NCBI RefSeq assembly: GCF_024626475.1
Contig: NZ_JANKHH010000001.1
Span: forward strand, 518,281 to 582,280
Length of the DNA stretch: 64,000 nucleotides
Origin: Parerythrobacter lacustris
GTDB taxonomy: Bacteria; Pseudomonadota; Alphaproteobacteria; Sphingomonadales; Sphingomonadaceae
Direction: 5' to 3'
Position numbers and translations under genes: made by a program
In this document: in pieces, positions 54,527 to 64,000 of the stretch
How positions within the stretch are numbered: position 1 is the first letter of the stretch
How the letters are laid out: every line of letters starts with the position of its first letter
Notes under the pieces: generated by a model
What the model saw: only the letters and a program-made list of their open reading frames with translations
The model's database searches: none
What the model was told of the DNA's origin: nothing

Positions 54527-55279
54527 TCATTCGCCGACGAGGAACAGGTTGACCGTCAGCCGCCCCTCGCGCGGATCGGCGGAAAGGCTCTCAGGCGCGG
54601 GAATCACCCCCGAATGGAGCAGCCTGCCGGGGTAGAGGATCATCCGGTCGGGCTGCGCCTCGACCTCGCCGATCAGTTCGTAGCGTTCGCTGCTGCCATA
54701 GTAATACACCGGCGGCGGCGGGCCGAATTCGCGATCGTCGGCGGCAATCGCATCGAGATAGGTATCGACCCGGTCGTCGGTGATGATTTCGAACCCGGTG
54801 CGTTTCTGACGGTAGAATGCCGTGCCCCCGCTCTCCGGCCCGAGCAGGTAATGCATCACCCCGATCACCCGCCCGCTGCTCGCGCGGTCGTAGTGCGGCA
54901 GGCGCTGGAGCGGGACGAGATCGCCCGGCGGGGTTGTCACCAGCGAGAAGCACGACAGCTCGCAGCTGATGCCGCGCGAAATGCCGAACACCCGACCGAC
55001 AACCTGCATCATCAGCTCGCGGCGGATATCGAGGAACTGCGGCTCCACCCATGCGCGGATACCGGGATAGCCGGCGCCGGGCTGCTCGTACTGCGCGGCA
55101 TATCCGGCCCGCTTCATCGCCTCGACGTCGCCGGTGAACCCGTCGATGATCACCAGCGGGCTGCCCTCGTGGCCGATGGTCTGGACCGAAACCTGAGGCG
55201 GAGGTGGCTGTATCACAAACGGTGGGATGGAGCAGCGGTGGGGACCTGTCAAAGGTCGATGCCGGTCGATGCAATCCAC
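54527..55279 (-). CDS. DUF6445-like protein (2OG-Fe(II) dioxygenase-type fold)
   Basis: 250 residues from GTG 55279; a later GTG (55216) is also possible and neither has a strong ribosome site. The features are LVIIDGFTGDVEAMKRAG, LQRLPHYDRASSGRVIGVMHYL (H-x-D type iron pair), GGTAFYRQKRTGFEIIT and RMILYPGRLLHSGVI (distal His). The spacing suits a 2-oxoglutarate/Fe(II) oxygenase of the prolyl-hydroxylase-like kind. Related proteins (DUF6445) occur near tryptophan halogenases and TonB receptors in caulobacters and sphingomonads; that is recalled, not checked. No halogenase is here. Confidence 0.65.
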   Translation of the reverse strand: MDCIDRHRPLTGPHRCSIPPFVIQPPPPQVSVQTIGHEGSPLVIIDGFTGDVEAMKRAGYAAQYEQPGAGYPGIRAWVEPQFLDIRRELMMQVVGRVFGISRGISCELSCFSLVTTPPGDLVPLQRLPHYDRASSGRVIGVMHYLLGPESGGTAFYRQKRTGFEIITDDRVDTYLDAIAADDREFGPPPPVYYYGSSERYELIGEVEAQPDRMILYPGRLLHSGVIPAPESLSADPREGRLTVNLFLVGE

Positions 55280-55328
55280 CCCCGGTCCCGCAGCGGGATC
55301 GGGGGCGCTTGTTCATGACCGCAAGGAG

Positions 55329-56615
55329 CTATTGCTTGATCGTCGCAACCGTCGGATCGTGGTCGTTGATATAGTCGATCGGCATATAGACGGCGATCGA
55401 GCTCGCTCCGGTGCCTGCGCCAGCGGAATGGATGCCGACGCCGGTTATCGTACTCGAACTCCCCGGATAGAGAAACCATGGCCCGCCGCTATCGCCCGGT
55501 TCGCTGATATCGGCCTGGTTGGTCTGGCTGACCTCGATCCAGCCCGCGACGCCATCGCGCGATTTGTTGCCGTTGACAATCTTGCCGCAGGTTATGCCGG
55601 TGGTGTGACCGGACTTGCACACCACCATCCCCGCCTTCTGGTTCATGAAGCTGGTGATGCCGGTGAGGGTGAGCGAACCGGATGCCGGAAACTCGGGAAT
55701 CGAGTTCTTGTCGACGTACCGGATCGAAGGCCCGACGGTTATGCCGGTCATATCGAAAATCTGGTAGTCGTACTTGTCGGTCAGCCCGTCGGCATCCGCG
55801 CTCTGGTCGCGGTCGGCCTTGTCGATGAATGGTCCCGACAGGGTCACCTTGCGGCCTGCGTAGTCGAGATACATCGTGTCCGGGCAATGGCCCGCCGTCA
55901 GCATGCCCTTCTTCGCCACGCCACCGGCGGTGTAGGAGACCGCAAATCCCATCGAGCAGTAATAGTCGAACGAGGTCGTCGTCGAGAAGACCGGGTTTCC
56001 GCCATAGGCTGCATCGCCGGCGCGAACGTTGCTCGGCACGGCTTCGGTCTGCGGGATCAGGCCTTGCTCGACCGTCGTCTCGGAGCGAAGCTTCGGAGGG
56101 ATCGCGGCCCGAACCCTTGCCAGCGCAGCCTGATCGGCAACGGTGACGACGAACCGTTCGGATTCAAGGTCGTATTCCGAAGTGAACGGCACTCCGACCG
56201 CGACGACCGCAGCATTCAGCGTGTCGAGTTCGGCGTCGCTCAGGGCACGCGAACGCTTGGCCTGCTTGAGCTGGACATAACGGCGCAGCCCGGGGTCGAG
56301 CGCATCGAGGAAAGCCTTGCGATCCGACCGGTCGGCAAACATCACGACGATCTTGTAGACCGGCTCGTGCTGGATATACATATCGGCATAGTTCGCGTCG
56401 CCGCCGGTGTTGAGGCGTTCCGACAGGGCAATGATCTGCCCTTGCAGGTCGATCCGCATGGTCGCCTCATCCTTGCTCAGGCCGTGCTTTTCCATGAGAT
56501 AGGTGACTGACGGGTTGGTTACCGCCCCTTCCTGCGCCAGCACGGAGGTTGGCGCGGCTCCGGCCAGGGCCAGAGCGGATGCGGCGACGAGTAAACGTGT
56601 GAATGGGCGGGTCAT
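55329..56615 (-). CDS. Exported chymotrypsin-like (S1) serine protease with pro-region
   Basis: 428 residues from ATG 56615 (GGAGG 5 nt before; the TTG further up is unlikely). A signal peptide to about residue 28 is followed by a ~170-residue region resembling the pro-domain of streptogrisin/alpha-lytic proteases. The protease domain carries KGMLTAGHCPD (His near 241), DYQIFD (Asp near 285) and EPGDSGGPWF (Ser near 374). Cysteine pairs suggest disulfides. It is most probably secreted. It is co-transcribed with the lipoprotein gene just upstream (1 nt gap). Confidence 0.88.
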   Translation of the reverse strand: MTRPFTRLLVAASALALAGAAPTSVLAQEGAVTNPSVTYLMEKHGLSKDEATMRIDLQGQIIALSERLNTGGDANYADMYIQHEPVYKIVVMFADRSDRKAFLDALDPGLRRYVQLKQAKRSRALSDAELDTLNAAVVAVGVPFTSEYDLESERFVVTVADQAALARVRAAIPPKLRSETTVEQGLIPQTEAVPSNVRAGDAAYGGNPVFSTTTSFDYYCSMGFAVSYTAGGVAKKGMLTAGHCPDTMYLDYAGRKVTLSGPFIDKADRDQSADADGLTDKYDYQIFDMTGITVGPSIRYVDKNSIPEFPASGSLTLTGITSFMNQKAGMVVCKSGHTTGITCGKIVNGNKSRDGVAGWIEVSQTNQADISEPGDSGGPWFLYPGSSSTITGVGIHSAGAGTGASSIAVYMPIDYINDHDPTVATIKQ

Positions 56616-56616
56616 A

Positions 56617-57162
56617 TTAGCCTCCAATGCCGAAAAAGCTTGATGGGCAGCCTGCTGCTGCCGGCGCGCGAAGTGCGAAATCCGACGGATTCAGCTTGCC
56701 GCCCGGGATCGGCGCGGTCTTTTCGAGGGGCAGGGTCTTGCCTTCGAATGTAACCGCCGATCCGGTAATCGAGACGGGACCATTGAACACGGCGGTATGC
56801 GTTTGACCCCCGACTTCGACAACGAGGCAGCCGTTTCTCACCGAGAGCCGGCCGGGGTTGGCGATATTGACCACTGCCACCGGTTGCCTGAGCCGCGCGA
56901 TGTAGGGTGCGCCGGTTGATGCGCTGCCAGTCTCGGCGGTCATGGTGTTGACCGTCTTGGGCTCTTCGCCCGGGGGCGCTGCGATGTCGGGTGTCTCTTG
57001 CGGCATGGGCGCGGCGCCCGGGTCGGACGATGCGGTAGCATCTGCTGCGGGGTCTGTCGCAGGGGTTGCGGATGCGGCAGCCTCGGGCGCGTCGCTATCC
57101 TGCGGTGAACAGGCCGCGATGGCAATTGCTGCCAGTGCGACGCAATGAACTTTATATGGCAT
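56617..57162 (-). CDS. Putative lipoprotein ahead of the serine protease
   Basis: 181 residues. The signal has lipobox AIAAC, followed by a long Ala/Pro/Asp/Thr linker to about residue 85. The C-terminal domain is beta-rich (RQPVAVVNIANPGRLSVRN, GCLVVEVGGQTHTAVFNGPV) with two cysteines. The stop TAA is one base before the protease ATG, so the two are translated in one message. A role in holding, chaperoning or inhibiting the protease is possible but unproven. No family recognised. Confidence 0.7.
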   Translation of the reverse strand: MPYKVHCVALAAIAIAACSPQDSDAPEAAASATPATDPAADATASSDPGAAPMPQETPDIAAPPGEEPKTVNTMTAETGSASTGAPYIARLRQPVAVVNIANPGRLSVRNGCLVVEVGGQTHTAVFNGPVSITGSAVTFEGKTLPLEKTAPIPGGKLNPSDFALRAPAAAGCPSSFFGIGG

Positions 57163-57372
57163 GGAGAATTGTCCTTCTCGGTAATTTCTACACGAGGGAA
57201 TAATTATCCTTGGAGCAATAGGTTCCGTCTATACTGATGAATATCGTGCCAAGATGAACTGATTACATGATTGGAGCGTTTGGACGAATGTTGGGTTCAA
57301 CTTCGGCCCAATCATCTGCGGCTGGAACATTTAAGCGGGAACGGCGTTCTTCCGGTCGCTTTCAGCCGTTCG

Positions 57373-57996
57373 TCAAACTATTGTTGCCAGCAACTGGGTG
57401 TTCGAGCCGAGAACGGATCGCGCCGTATCCCACCCGCTATGCAGCCAAGCCTGCCGCATGTCCTCGCGGTCGGGCAGGACGACCGGTATCGTCCTGCACC
57501 CCAGCTCTCGCGGCACGCCATGCGCCTCGACCGTCAGCAAGGCAAAGCCCGGCACCTCGTCGTCCTTCCACACGCCTGCCATGGCGAAGATCGGCTGGTC
57601 CTCGGGCGCGAACCAGTGGCGGAGGCGGCGGCCCTCGTAGTCCGTTCCGCTGCCCCATTCCATGAAGGCGGTGGCGGGGACGAGACAGCGGAACTCGCTG
57701 TTGCGCAAATTGCCGATCCAGAACGGACTGTCCGGATTGCGCACCGTCGCCACCAGACGCGCGCGGTCCCCGGCCGAGGGCGGCGGCTGCACGCCCCACA
57801 AGCGCGGCACCATACGCGGCGCGAGCGGCCTCCCCGCAGGACGCGGCCCGGCAATGAATTCTCGCCCCGCAGTGGTGACCGGGGCAAATCTGCCGGGGGT
57901 GCAATATCCGCCCGCCCACTGATCGCCTCCCGGACGTGCGCCGAAGCGCGCGGCGACATCGGCGGCGGGGGCGTCGAGGCGGTAGAGGAGGGTCAT
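57373..57996 (-). CDS. SRAP (HMCES/YedK)-family protein lacking the catalytic cysteine
   Basis: 207 residues from ATG 57996; an in-frame stop TAG just upstream shuts out any longer start. SRAP signatures are FRCLVPATAFMEWGSGTDYEG (split; Glu near 112), RHWFAPEDQPIFAMAGVW (split), and IPVVLPDREDMRQAWL. True SRAP proteins begin MCGR with a Cys2 that crosslinks abasic DNA; here it begins MTLLYRLDAP. The active-site His of the usual H-x-R-M-P is replaced (GCRTIPVV). It should retain the fold but not the known DNA crosslink. Divergent from thiC. Confidence 0.85.
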   Translation of the reverse strand: MTLLYRLDAPAADVAARFGARPGGDQWAGGYCTPGRFAPVTTAGREFIAGPRPAGRPLAPRMVPRLWGVQPPPSAGDRARLVATVRNPDSPFWIGNLRNSEFRCLVPATAFMEWGSGTDYEGRRLRHWFAPEDQPIFAMAGVWKDDEVPGFALLTVEAHGVPRELGCRTIPVVLPDREDMRQAWLHSGWDTARSVLGSNTQLLATIV

Positions 57997-58032
57997 GGCG
58001 AGCGCCTAGACGCAGGCGTGACGAAGGTCTAT

Positions 58033-61328
<3,296 letters not shown>

Positions 61329-61350
61329 TTCCAAATTATCGCCATCGGGG

Positions 61351-61400
61351 AAATCCGGGGACAGCATACTTCATCGAGAGATCTGGAGACAGCATACTTA
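61351..61400. repeat. Tandem REP-like remnant
   Basis: Two imperfect direct copies, ATCCGGGGACAGCATACTTC (61353-61372) and ATCTGGAGACAGCATACTTA (61381-61400), are 28 nt apart. The GGGGACAGCATACTT core resembles sequences at the edges of REP-associated tyrosine transposase (IS200-like) units. No transposase remains. Confidence 0.6.
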
Positions 61401-61428
61401 GTTTAAGCGCGCCAACGCCCCGCCAAAA

Positions 61429-61830
61429 TCACCCCATCTTCCTCGGCCTCCCGCCTTTCGCGCCATTCGCTCGCGCCGCCGCGGCCTTGGCCGCAGACGT
61501 CCCCCGTCCCGCCTGCGCCGCCATCCATTTGGCCGTGCCGAAAATGCCGTTGATCAGGCCGGGGACGGTGTAGTCGAGGTCCAGCGCTCCCCAGTGCAGG
61601 CCGTATCCCGCCCCGATCACCTCCACCTCGGCGATCTGCGCCGGGCTGGCATCGTGCAGGCCCTGCACCAGGCGCGGGGGGAAGGCGAAGGTCGCGCCGC
61701 TGGTCAGTTCCACGATCACCCGGTCGGCCTTGGCATCGTAGCGCGCAGCCTTCGCATGCGGCTGAGTTTGCGCGATGATCCGCTCGCGTTCCTCGGCTGC
61801 GGCAATCTGTGCGTCGGTCAATTCAACCAT
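61429..61830 (-). CDS. DUF2442 domain protein
   Basis: 133 residues. The DUF2442 domain spans about residues 25-90: AARYDAKADRVIVELTSGATFAFPP (split), RLVQGLHDASPAQIAEVEVIGAGYGLHW (split), ALDLDYTVPGLINGIFG. A basic, Ala-rich tail ends GAKGGRPRKMG, likely nucleic-acid binding. The start overlaps the DUF4160 gene by 8 nt. Such pairs are often discussed as toxin-antitoxin-like modules; which partner is the antitoxin is not established here. Confidence 0.85.
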   Translation of the reverse strand: MVELTDAQIAAAEERERIIAQTQPHAKAARYDAKADRVIVELTSGATFAFPPRLVQGLHDASPAQIAEVEVIGAGYGLHWGALDLDYTVPGLINGIFGTAKWMAAQAGRGTSAAKAAAARANGAKGGRPRKMG

Positions 61831-62062
61831 GATGGGCCTTCCACTGTTCGAGCAGGTATGCCTGCTGTTCTGCCACGATCCGCATCGCCTTGCGCAGGTC
61901 GCCCGCTTTCACTCCTGCGGCGCTGACCAACTCCGGCTCGCCGCCTTGGCCAGCCAGATTGATCTTCGCCTGTCCGTCACCGAAAACATGCACATGGGCC
62001 GGTTCGTGATCATCGGTGAAGATGATGAACCGAAAGCCCGCTTCGCGATGGACGGTGACCAA
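61823..62062 (-). CDS. DUF4160 domain protein
   Basis: 79 residues starting at TTG 62062. The whole chain fits DUF4160: TVHREAGFRFIIFTDDHEPAHVHVFGDG (split) with the conserved His pair in HEPAHVHV, and AKINLAGQ, then a C-terminal helix (DLRKAMRIVAEQQAYLLEQW). No strong ribosome site is seen before the TTG. It overlaps the DUF2442 gene by 8 nt and is first in this two-gene unit. Confidence 0.82.
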   Translation of the reverse strand: MVTVHREAGFRFIIFTDDHEPAHVHVFGDGQAKINLAGQGGEPELVSAAGVKAGDLRKAMRIVAEQQAYLLEQWKAHHG

Positions 62063-62403
62063 GCTGCCGAATAACCGATCTTGATGGGTTTCTCAAGTTG
62101 GAGCCTTCTCTCCGGCTTCCCGACGTCAGTAAGCCGTAATGCGCGAGCGGCTCGGTCGGAATTTCTCACACTAAGGCACAAAGGCACGAAGGTGTTGCGC
62201 GTGAGGGATCGGCCTGCTCATTCGATGCGAGCGGCGAAGGGTGACGATAGGAATTCGATAGCGGCTTCGCCGCAGGCATGCCCTCTTCGAGCCTTTCTGC
62301 CGTCACGTGAACCAAAAAAGTGGGGCCCCGGCTCGGGGGCCGGGGTGACGATGGGGTGGAAAACACTTTCCTACACACCCCCATTTGTGGCTTATCCTGT
62401 CGG
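62063..62403. repeat. 341-nt gap made of repeat debris
   Basis: TTCTCACACTAAGGCACAAA at 62163 is a relative of the repeat at 36364. A GCGGCTTCGCCGC hairpin lies near 62260-62275. A GC hairpin GGCCCCGGCTCGGGGGCC at 62323-62340 is followed by GGGGTGACG, the type of ending seen in dispersed sphingomonad repeats. No gene is supported in this stretch; the promoter of the HTH gene must lie in its right-hand end. Confidence 0.6.
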
Positions 62404-63303
62404 ATGAACACTCCCGCCAAACTCCCCGCCGCGCCCGCTCCGTCTTCCGCCACCGCCGCCGAGCCGGACGATCCCTTCGCCCTCGCCGCGCCCGACTACG
62501 ACCCGGCCGAATACCGCTGGGTCCCGGTCCGCCGCCGGCCGCGCTATGACGGGTGGACCGAGGAGAAGCAGCGGCGCTTTATCGAAGTGCTGGCCGATAC
62601 CGGCCTCGTCGGCCTCGCCGCGAAAGAGGTCGGGATGAACCGGGCGAGCGCCTATCGCCTGCGCCGTGCGGCGCACGCCGGGGCCTTCGCGCGCGCGTGG
62701 GACCGGGCGCGCGAGCTCGCCGGGGCGCTGATCGAGGATATCGCCTTCGAGCGCGCGATCGAGGGGGTGGAGGTCGAGGTCTATACCCGCGACGGCGAGG
62801 TGGCCGGCACGCGCACGGTCTACAGCGACCGCTTGCTGACCTTCCTGCTGCGCCATCTGAAGCCCGAGATCTACACCGCCGCCGCGCGCGAGCGGCGCGG
62901 GTCGGCGCTGCTGCCGGTCTCCGGGCCGGAGGGGCAGGGGGCATCGGACCACACCGCCTCGCTGGACGGGGCGCTGCGGGCGATGGAGCCGCCGCTGCCC
63001 GCGCCGCCCGAGGAGCTGCTCGGCCCCGACCAGCTGGCCGACGACCTGCTCACCGCCGAGGTGGCCGACGGGGTGCTGCCGCAGTTCCTCTCCGAACAGC
63101 GGCCGAAGAAATCGCCCGAGCGCCTGCTGGCCGAGGAACGCGCGGCGCAGCACGAGCGCGGGCTTCTGGCCGAGGCGAAAATGGCGCGCGGCGAGCCGCT
63201 GGACGACGCGGAGTTCGAGGACCTGTGCGCCTATCTCGACCCGGCCGAGGCTGCCGCCAAACGCCGGGAACCGCGGCCGGCCCGCAAGCGCGGCGGCGAG
63301 TGA
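62404..63303 (+). CDS. HTH protein of a sphingomonad-type family, unknown
   Basis: 299 residues from ATG 62404. After a Pro/Ala-rich head, residues ~42-105 read YDGWTEEKQRRFIEVLADTG and VGLAAKEVGMNRASAYRLRRA, a helix-turn-helix resembling phage terminase small subunits and transposase-type HTHs. The rest is acidic, Ala/Glu-rich and probably helical, ending in a basic KRGGE tail. Related ORFs are widespread single genes in sphingomonads (recalled, not checked). Role unknown. Confidence 0.72.
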   Translation: MNTPAKLPAAPAPSSATAAEPDDPFALAAPDYDPAEYRWVPVRRRPRYDGWTEEKQRRFIEVLADTGLVGLAAKEVGMNRASAYRLRRAAHAGAFARAWDRARELAGALIEDIAFERAIEGVEVEVYTRDGEVAGTRTVYSDRLLTFLLRHLKPEIYTAAARERRGSALLPVSGPEGQGASDHTASLDGALRAMEPPLPAPPEELLGPDQLADDLLTAEVADGVLPQFLSEQRPKKSPERLLAEERAAQHERGLLAEAKMARGEPLDDAEFEDLCAYLDPAEAAAKRREPRPARKRGGE

Positions 63304-63462
63304 CGTTGGTGTCGCCTTAGTGTCGCCTTTCGCGCCTCTCCCGCCCTTGCGGGGCCGCCGCTGGCCTGCCTCCGCCTGCCTGAAACCGCTCGTAATTTTC
63401 GCGGCGCTCCCCATCTCGGTTTCACCCCCCTCCCCCCCAACAACCCGAGAGGAACCCCCGCC

Positions 63463-63807
63463 ATGCAAGTCCAGTTCAATTCAGACAGCTCCGTCATGGG
63501 CACCGAGAACGTCGCCGAGCGGATCGAGGCGGCGGTGCGGCACAAGCTGGCCCGGTTCGAAGAGCGGTTGACCCGGCTCGAGATCCATGTCCGTGACGAG
63601 AACGGTGCCAAGCACGGCGCGGATGACAAGGCCTGCACCATCGAGGCGCGCCCGCGCGGAGGCAGGCCGATCGGGGTGACCGAACATGCCGACAAGGTGG
63701 ACGATGCCGCGCGCAAGGCCGCCACCACCCTCGCCCAGCGGCTGGAACGGCACTTTGGCAAGGGCGATCGCCATGGCCACGACCCTCGCCCCGAGAAGGT
63801 GCTGTAA
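63463..63807 (+). CDS. Short HPF/RaiA-type ribosome hibernation factor
   Basis: 114 residues, the short form. The text VQFNSDSSVMGTENVAERIEAAVRHKLARFEERLTRLEIHVRDENG (split) and TIEARPRGGRPIGVTEHADKVDDA (split) fits the beta-alpha-beta fold that sits in the 30S decoding channel. It shows fewer basic residues than E. coli HPF. The ribosome site AGAGGA is upstream. It is likely co-transcribed with the small gene that begins 5 nt later. Confidence 0.82.
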   Translation: MQVQFNSDSSVMGTENVAERIEAAVRHKLARFEERLTRLEIHVRDENGAKHGADDKACTIEARPRGGRPIGVTEHADKVDDAARKAATTLAQRLERHFGKGDRHGHDPRPEKVL

Positions 63808-63812
63808 CCGCA

Positions 63813-63974
63813 TTGGCCGATCTTTATCTCAAGAACCTCGAATCCGAACGGCGGCAGCTGTGGGCGACGTGCCGTCTCAAGGGACTCGCGAAGGACACGC
63901 CCGAGCGGCAGCGGATCGCCGCGCTCGACGAGGCGATTGCGGCGCACAAGGACAAGGCTATGGACGCGGGTTAG
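63813..63974 (+). CDS. 53-residue hypothetical protein with TTG start
   Basis: The frame opens at TTG 63813, five bases after the HPF stop, and closes at TAG 63972-63974. The product begins ADLYLKNLESERRQLWATCR and is highly charged and helical. Codon choice (GC-ending) matches the neighbours, which supports coding. The start is uncertain as no Met codon or clear ribosome site precedes it, though the HPF end GAGAAGG could serve. Unknown function. Confidence 0.55.
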   Translation: MADLYLKNLESERRQLWATCRLKGLAKDTPERQRIAALDEAIAAHKDKAMDAG

Positions 63975-64000
63975 CGCACGCGCCGCGCGAGCTGCACCAG

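Noticed and set aside
62404-63303. Prophage edge marked by a terminase small subunit
   Set aside because: No large terminase, portal, capsid or integrase follows; the next genes are a ribosome factor and a small ORF.

Overview
The window is a high-GC chromosomal segment, most likely from an aerobic marine-type alphaproteobacterium of the Sphingomonadales (family Erythrobacteraceae or a close relative). The evidence for this is: a crtY-crtI-crtB carotenoid operon; a large TonB-dependent receptor next to a TPR-sulfotransferase; many periplasmic proteins and lipoproteins; short hairpin repeats of the type common in sphingomonads; a DUF2585/UPF0314 gene; and a fused cysNC. This is a judgement from gene content, not a database match. 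There is no rRNA, no complete insertion sequence, no prophage and no CRISPR array.

Layout. 1-3.5 kb: an oxidoreductase cut by the left edge, a CcmI-like TPR membrane protein and an O-antigen-type flippase. 3.9-11.5 kb: a valine degradation block on the minus strand (mmsA, then isobutyryl-CoA dehydrogenase, HIBYL-CoA hydrolase, enoyl-CoA hydratase, mmsB). Small lipoproteins, an I78-type inhibitor and a Rid protein sit between mmsA and the rest, and a different palindromic repeat sits in each junction of the last four genes. 11.6-20.2 kb: a TPR-sulfotransferase divergent from a TonB-dependent receptor, a CitE-like lyase, and the cysD-cysNC-cysQ operon that makes PAPS and clears PAP. 20.4-25.9 kb: tRNA-Gly(CCC), a two-subunit type acyl-CoA dehydrogenase pair, two unrecognised exported proteins and an SDR. 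26-32 kb: PhoX-like protein, GDT1-like membrane protein, Dps, 6-phosphogluconolactonase, Nudix, DinB and a Bcr/CflA-type MFS pump. 32.2-36.2 kb: a biotin-dependent acyl-CoA carboxylase. 36.5-41.9 kb: the carotenoid operon, in which crtY, crtI, an AT-richer zinc-ribbon membrane protein, a LOG-family gene and crtB are joined by 4-nt stop/start overlaps. 42-57 kb: exported and envelope proteins (DUF2585, MipA, amidohydrolase, a zincin, DUF885), a Baeyer-Villiger type monooxygenase with a thioesterase, an acyltransferase, a nitronate monooxygenase, a DUF6445-like protein, and a lipoprotein/serine protease pair. 57.4-64 kb: a SRAP-family protein lacking its catalytic cysteine, a TPP riboswitch with thiC, an AT-richer exported protein coupled to thiC, a DUF4160/DUF2442 pair amid repeat debris, an HTH protein, a short HPF-type ribosome factor and a 53-codon gene.

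How the genes work together. Valine carbon flows through the 4-11.5 kb block towards propionyl-CoA, and the carboxylase at 32-36 kb could take up such acyl-CoA (its substrate is not resolved here). cysDNC and cysQ supply and recycle the cofactor that the nearby sulfotransferase needs. The carotenoid genes make a cyclised carotenoid backbone. The most interesting places are the sulfotransferase/receptor pair, the two extra genes in the carotenoid operon, the cysteine-less SRAP protein, the exported gene under the thiamine riboswitch, and the set of different palindromes inside one catabolic operon.
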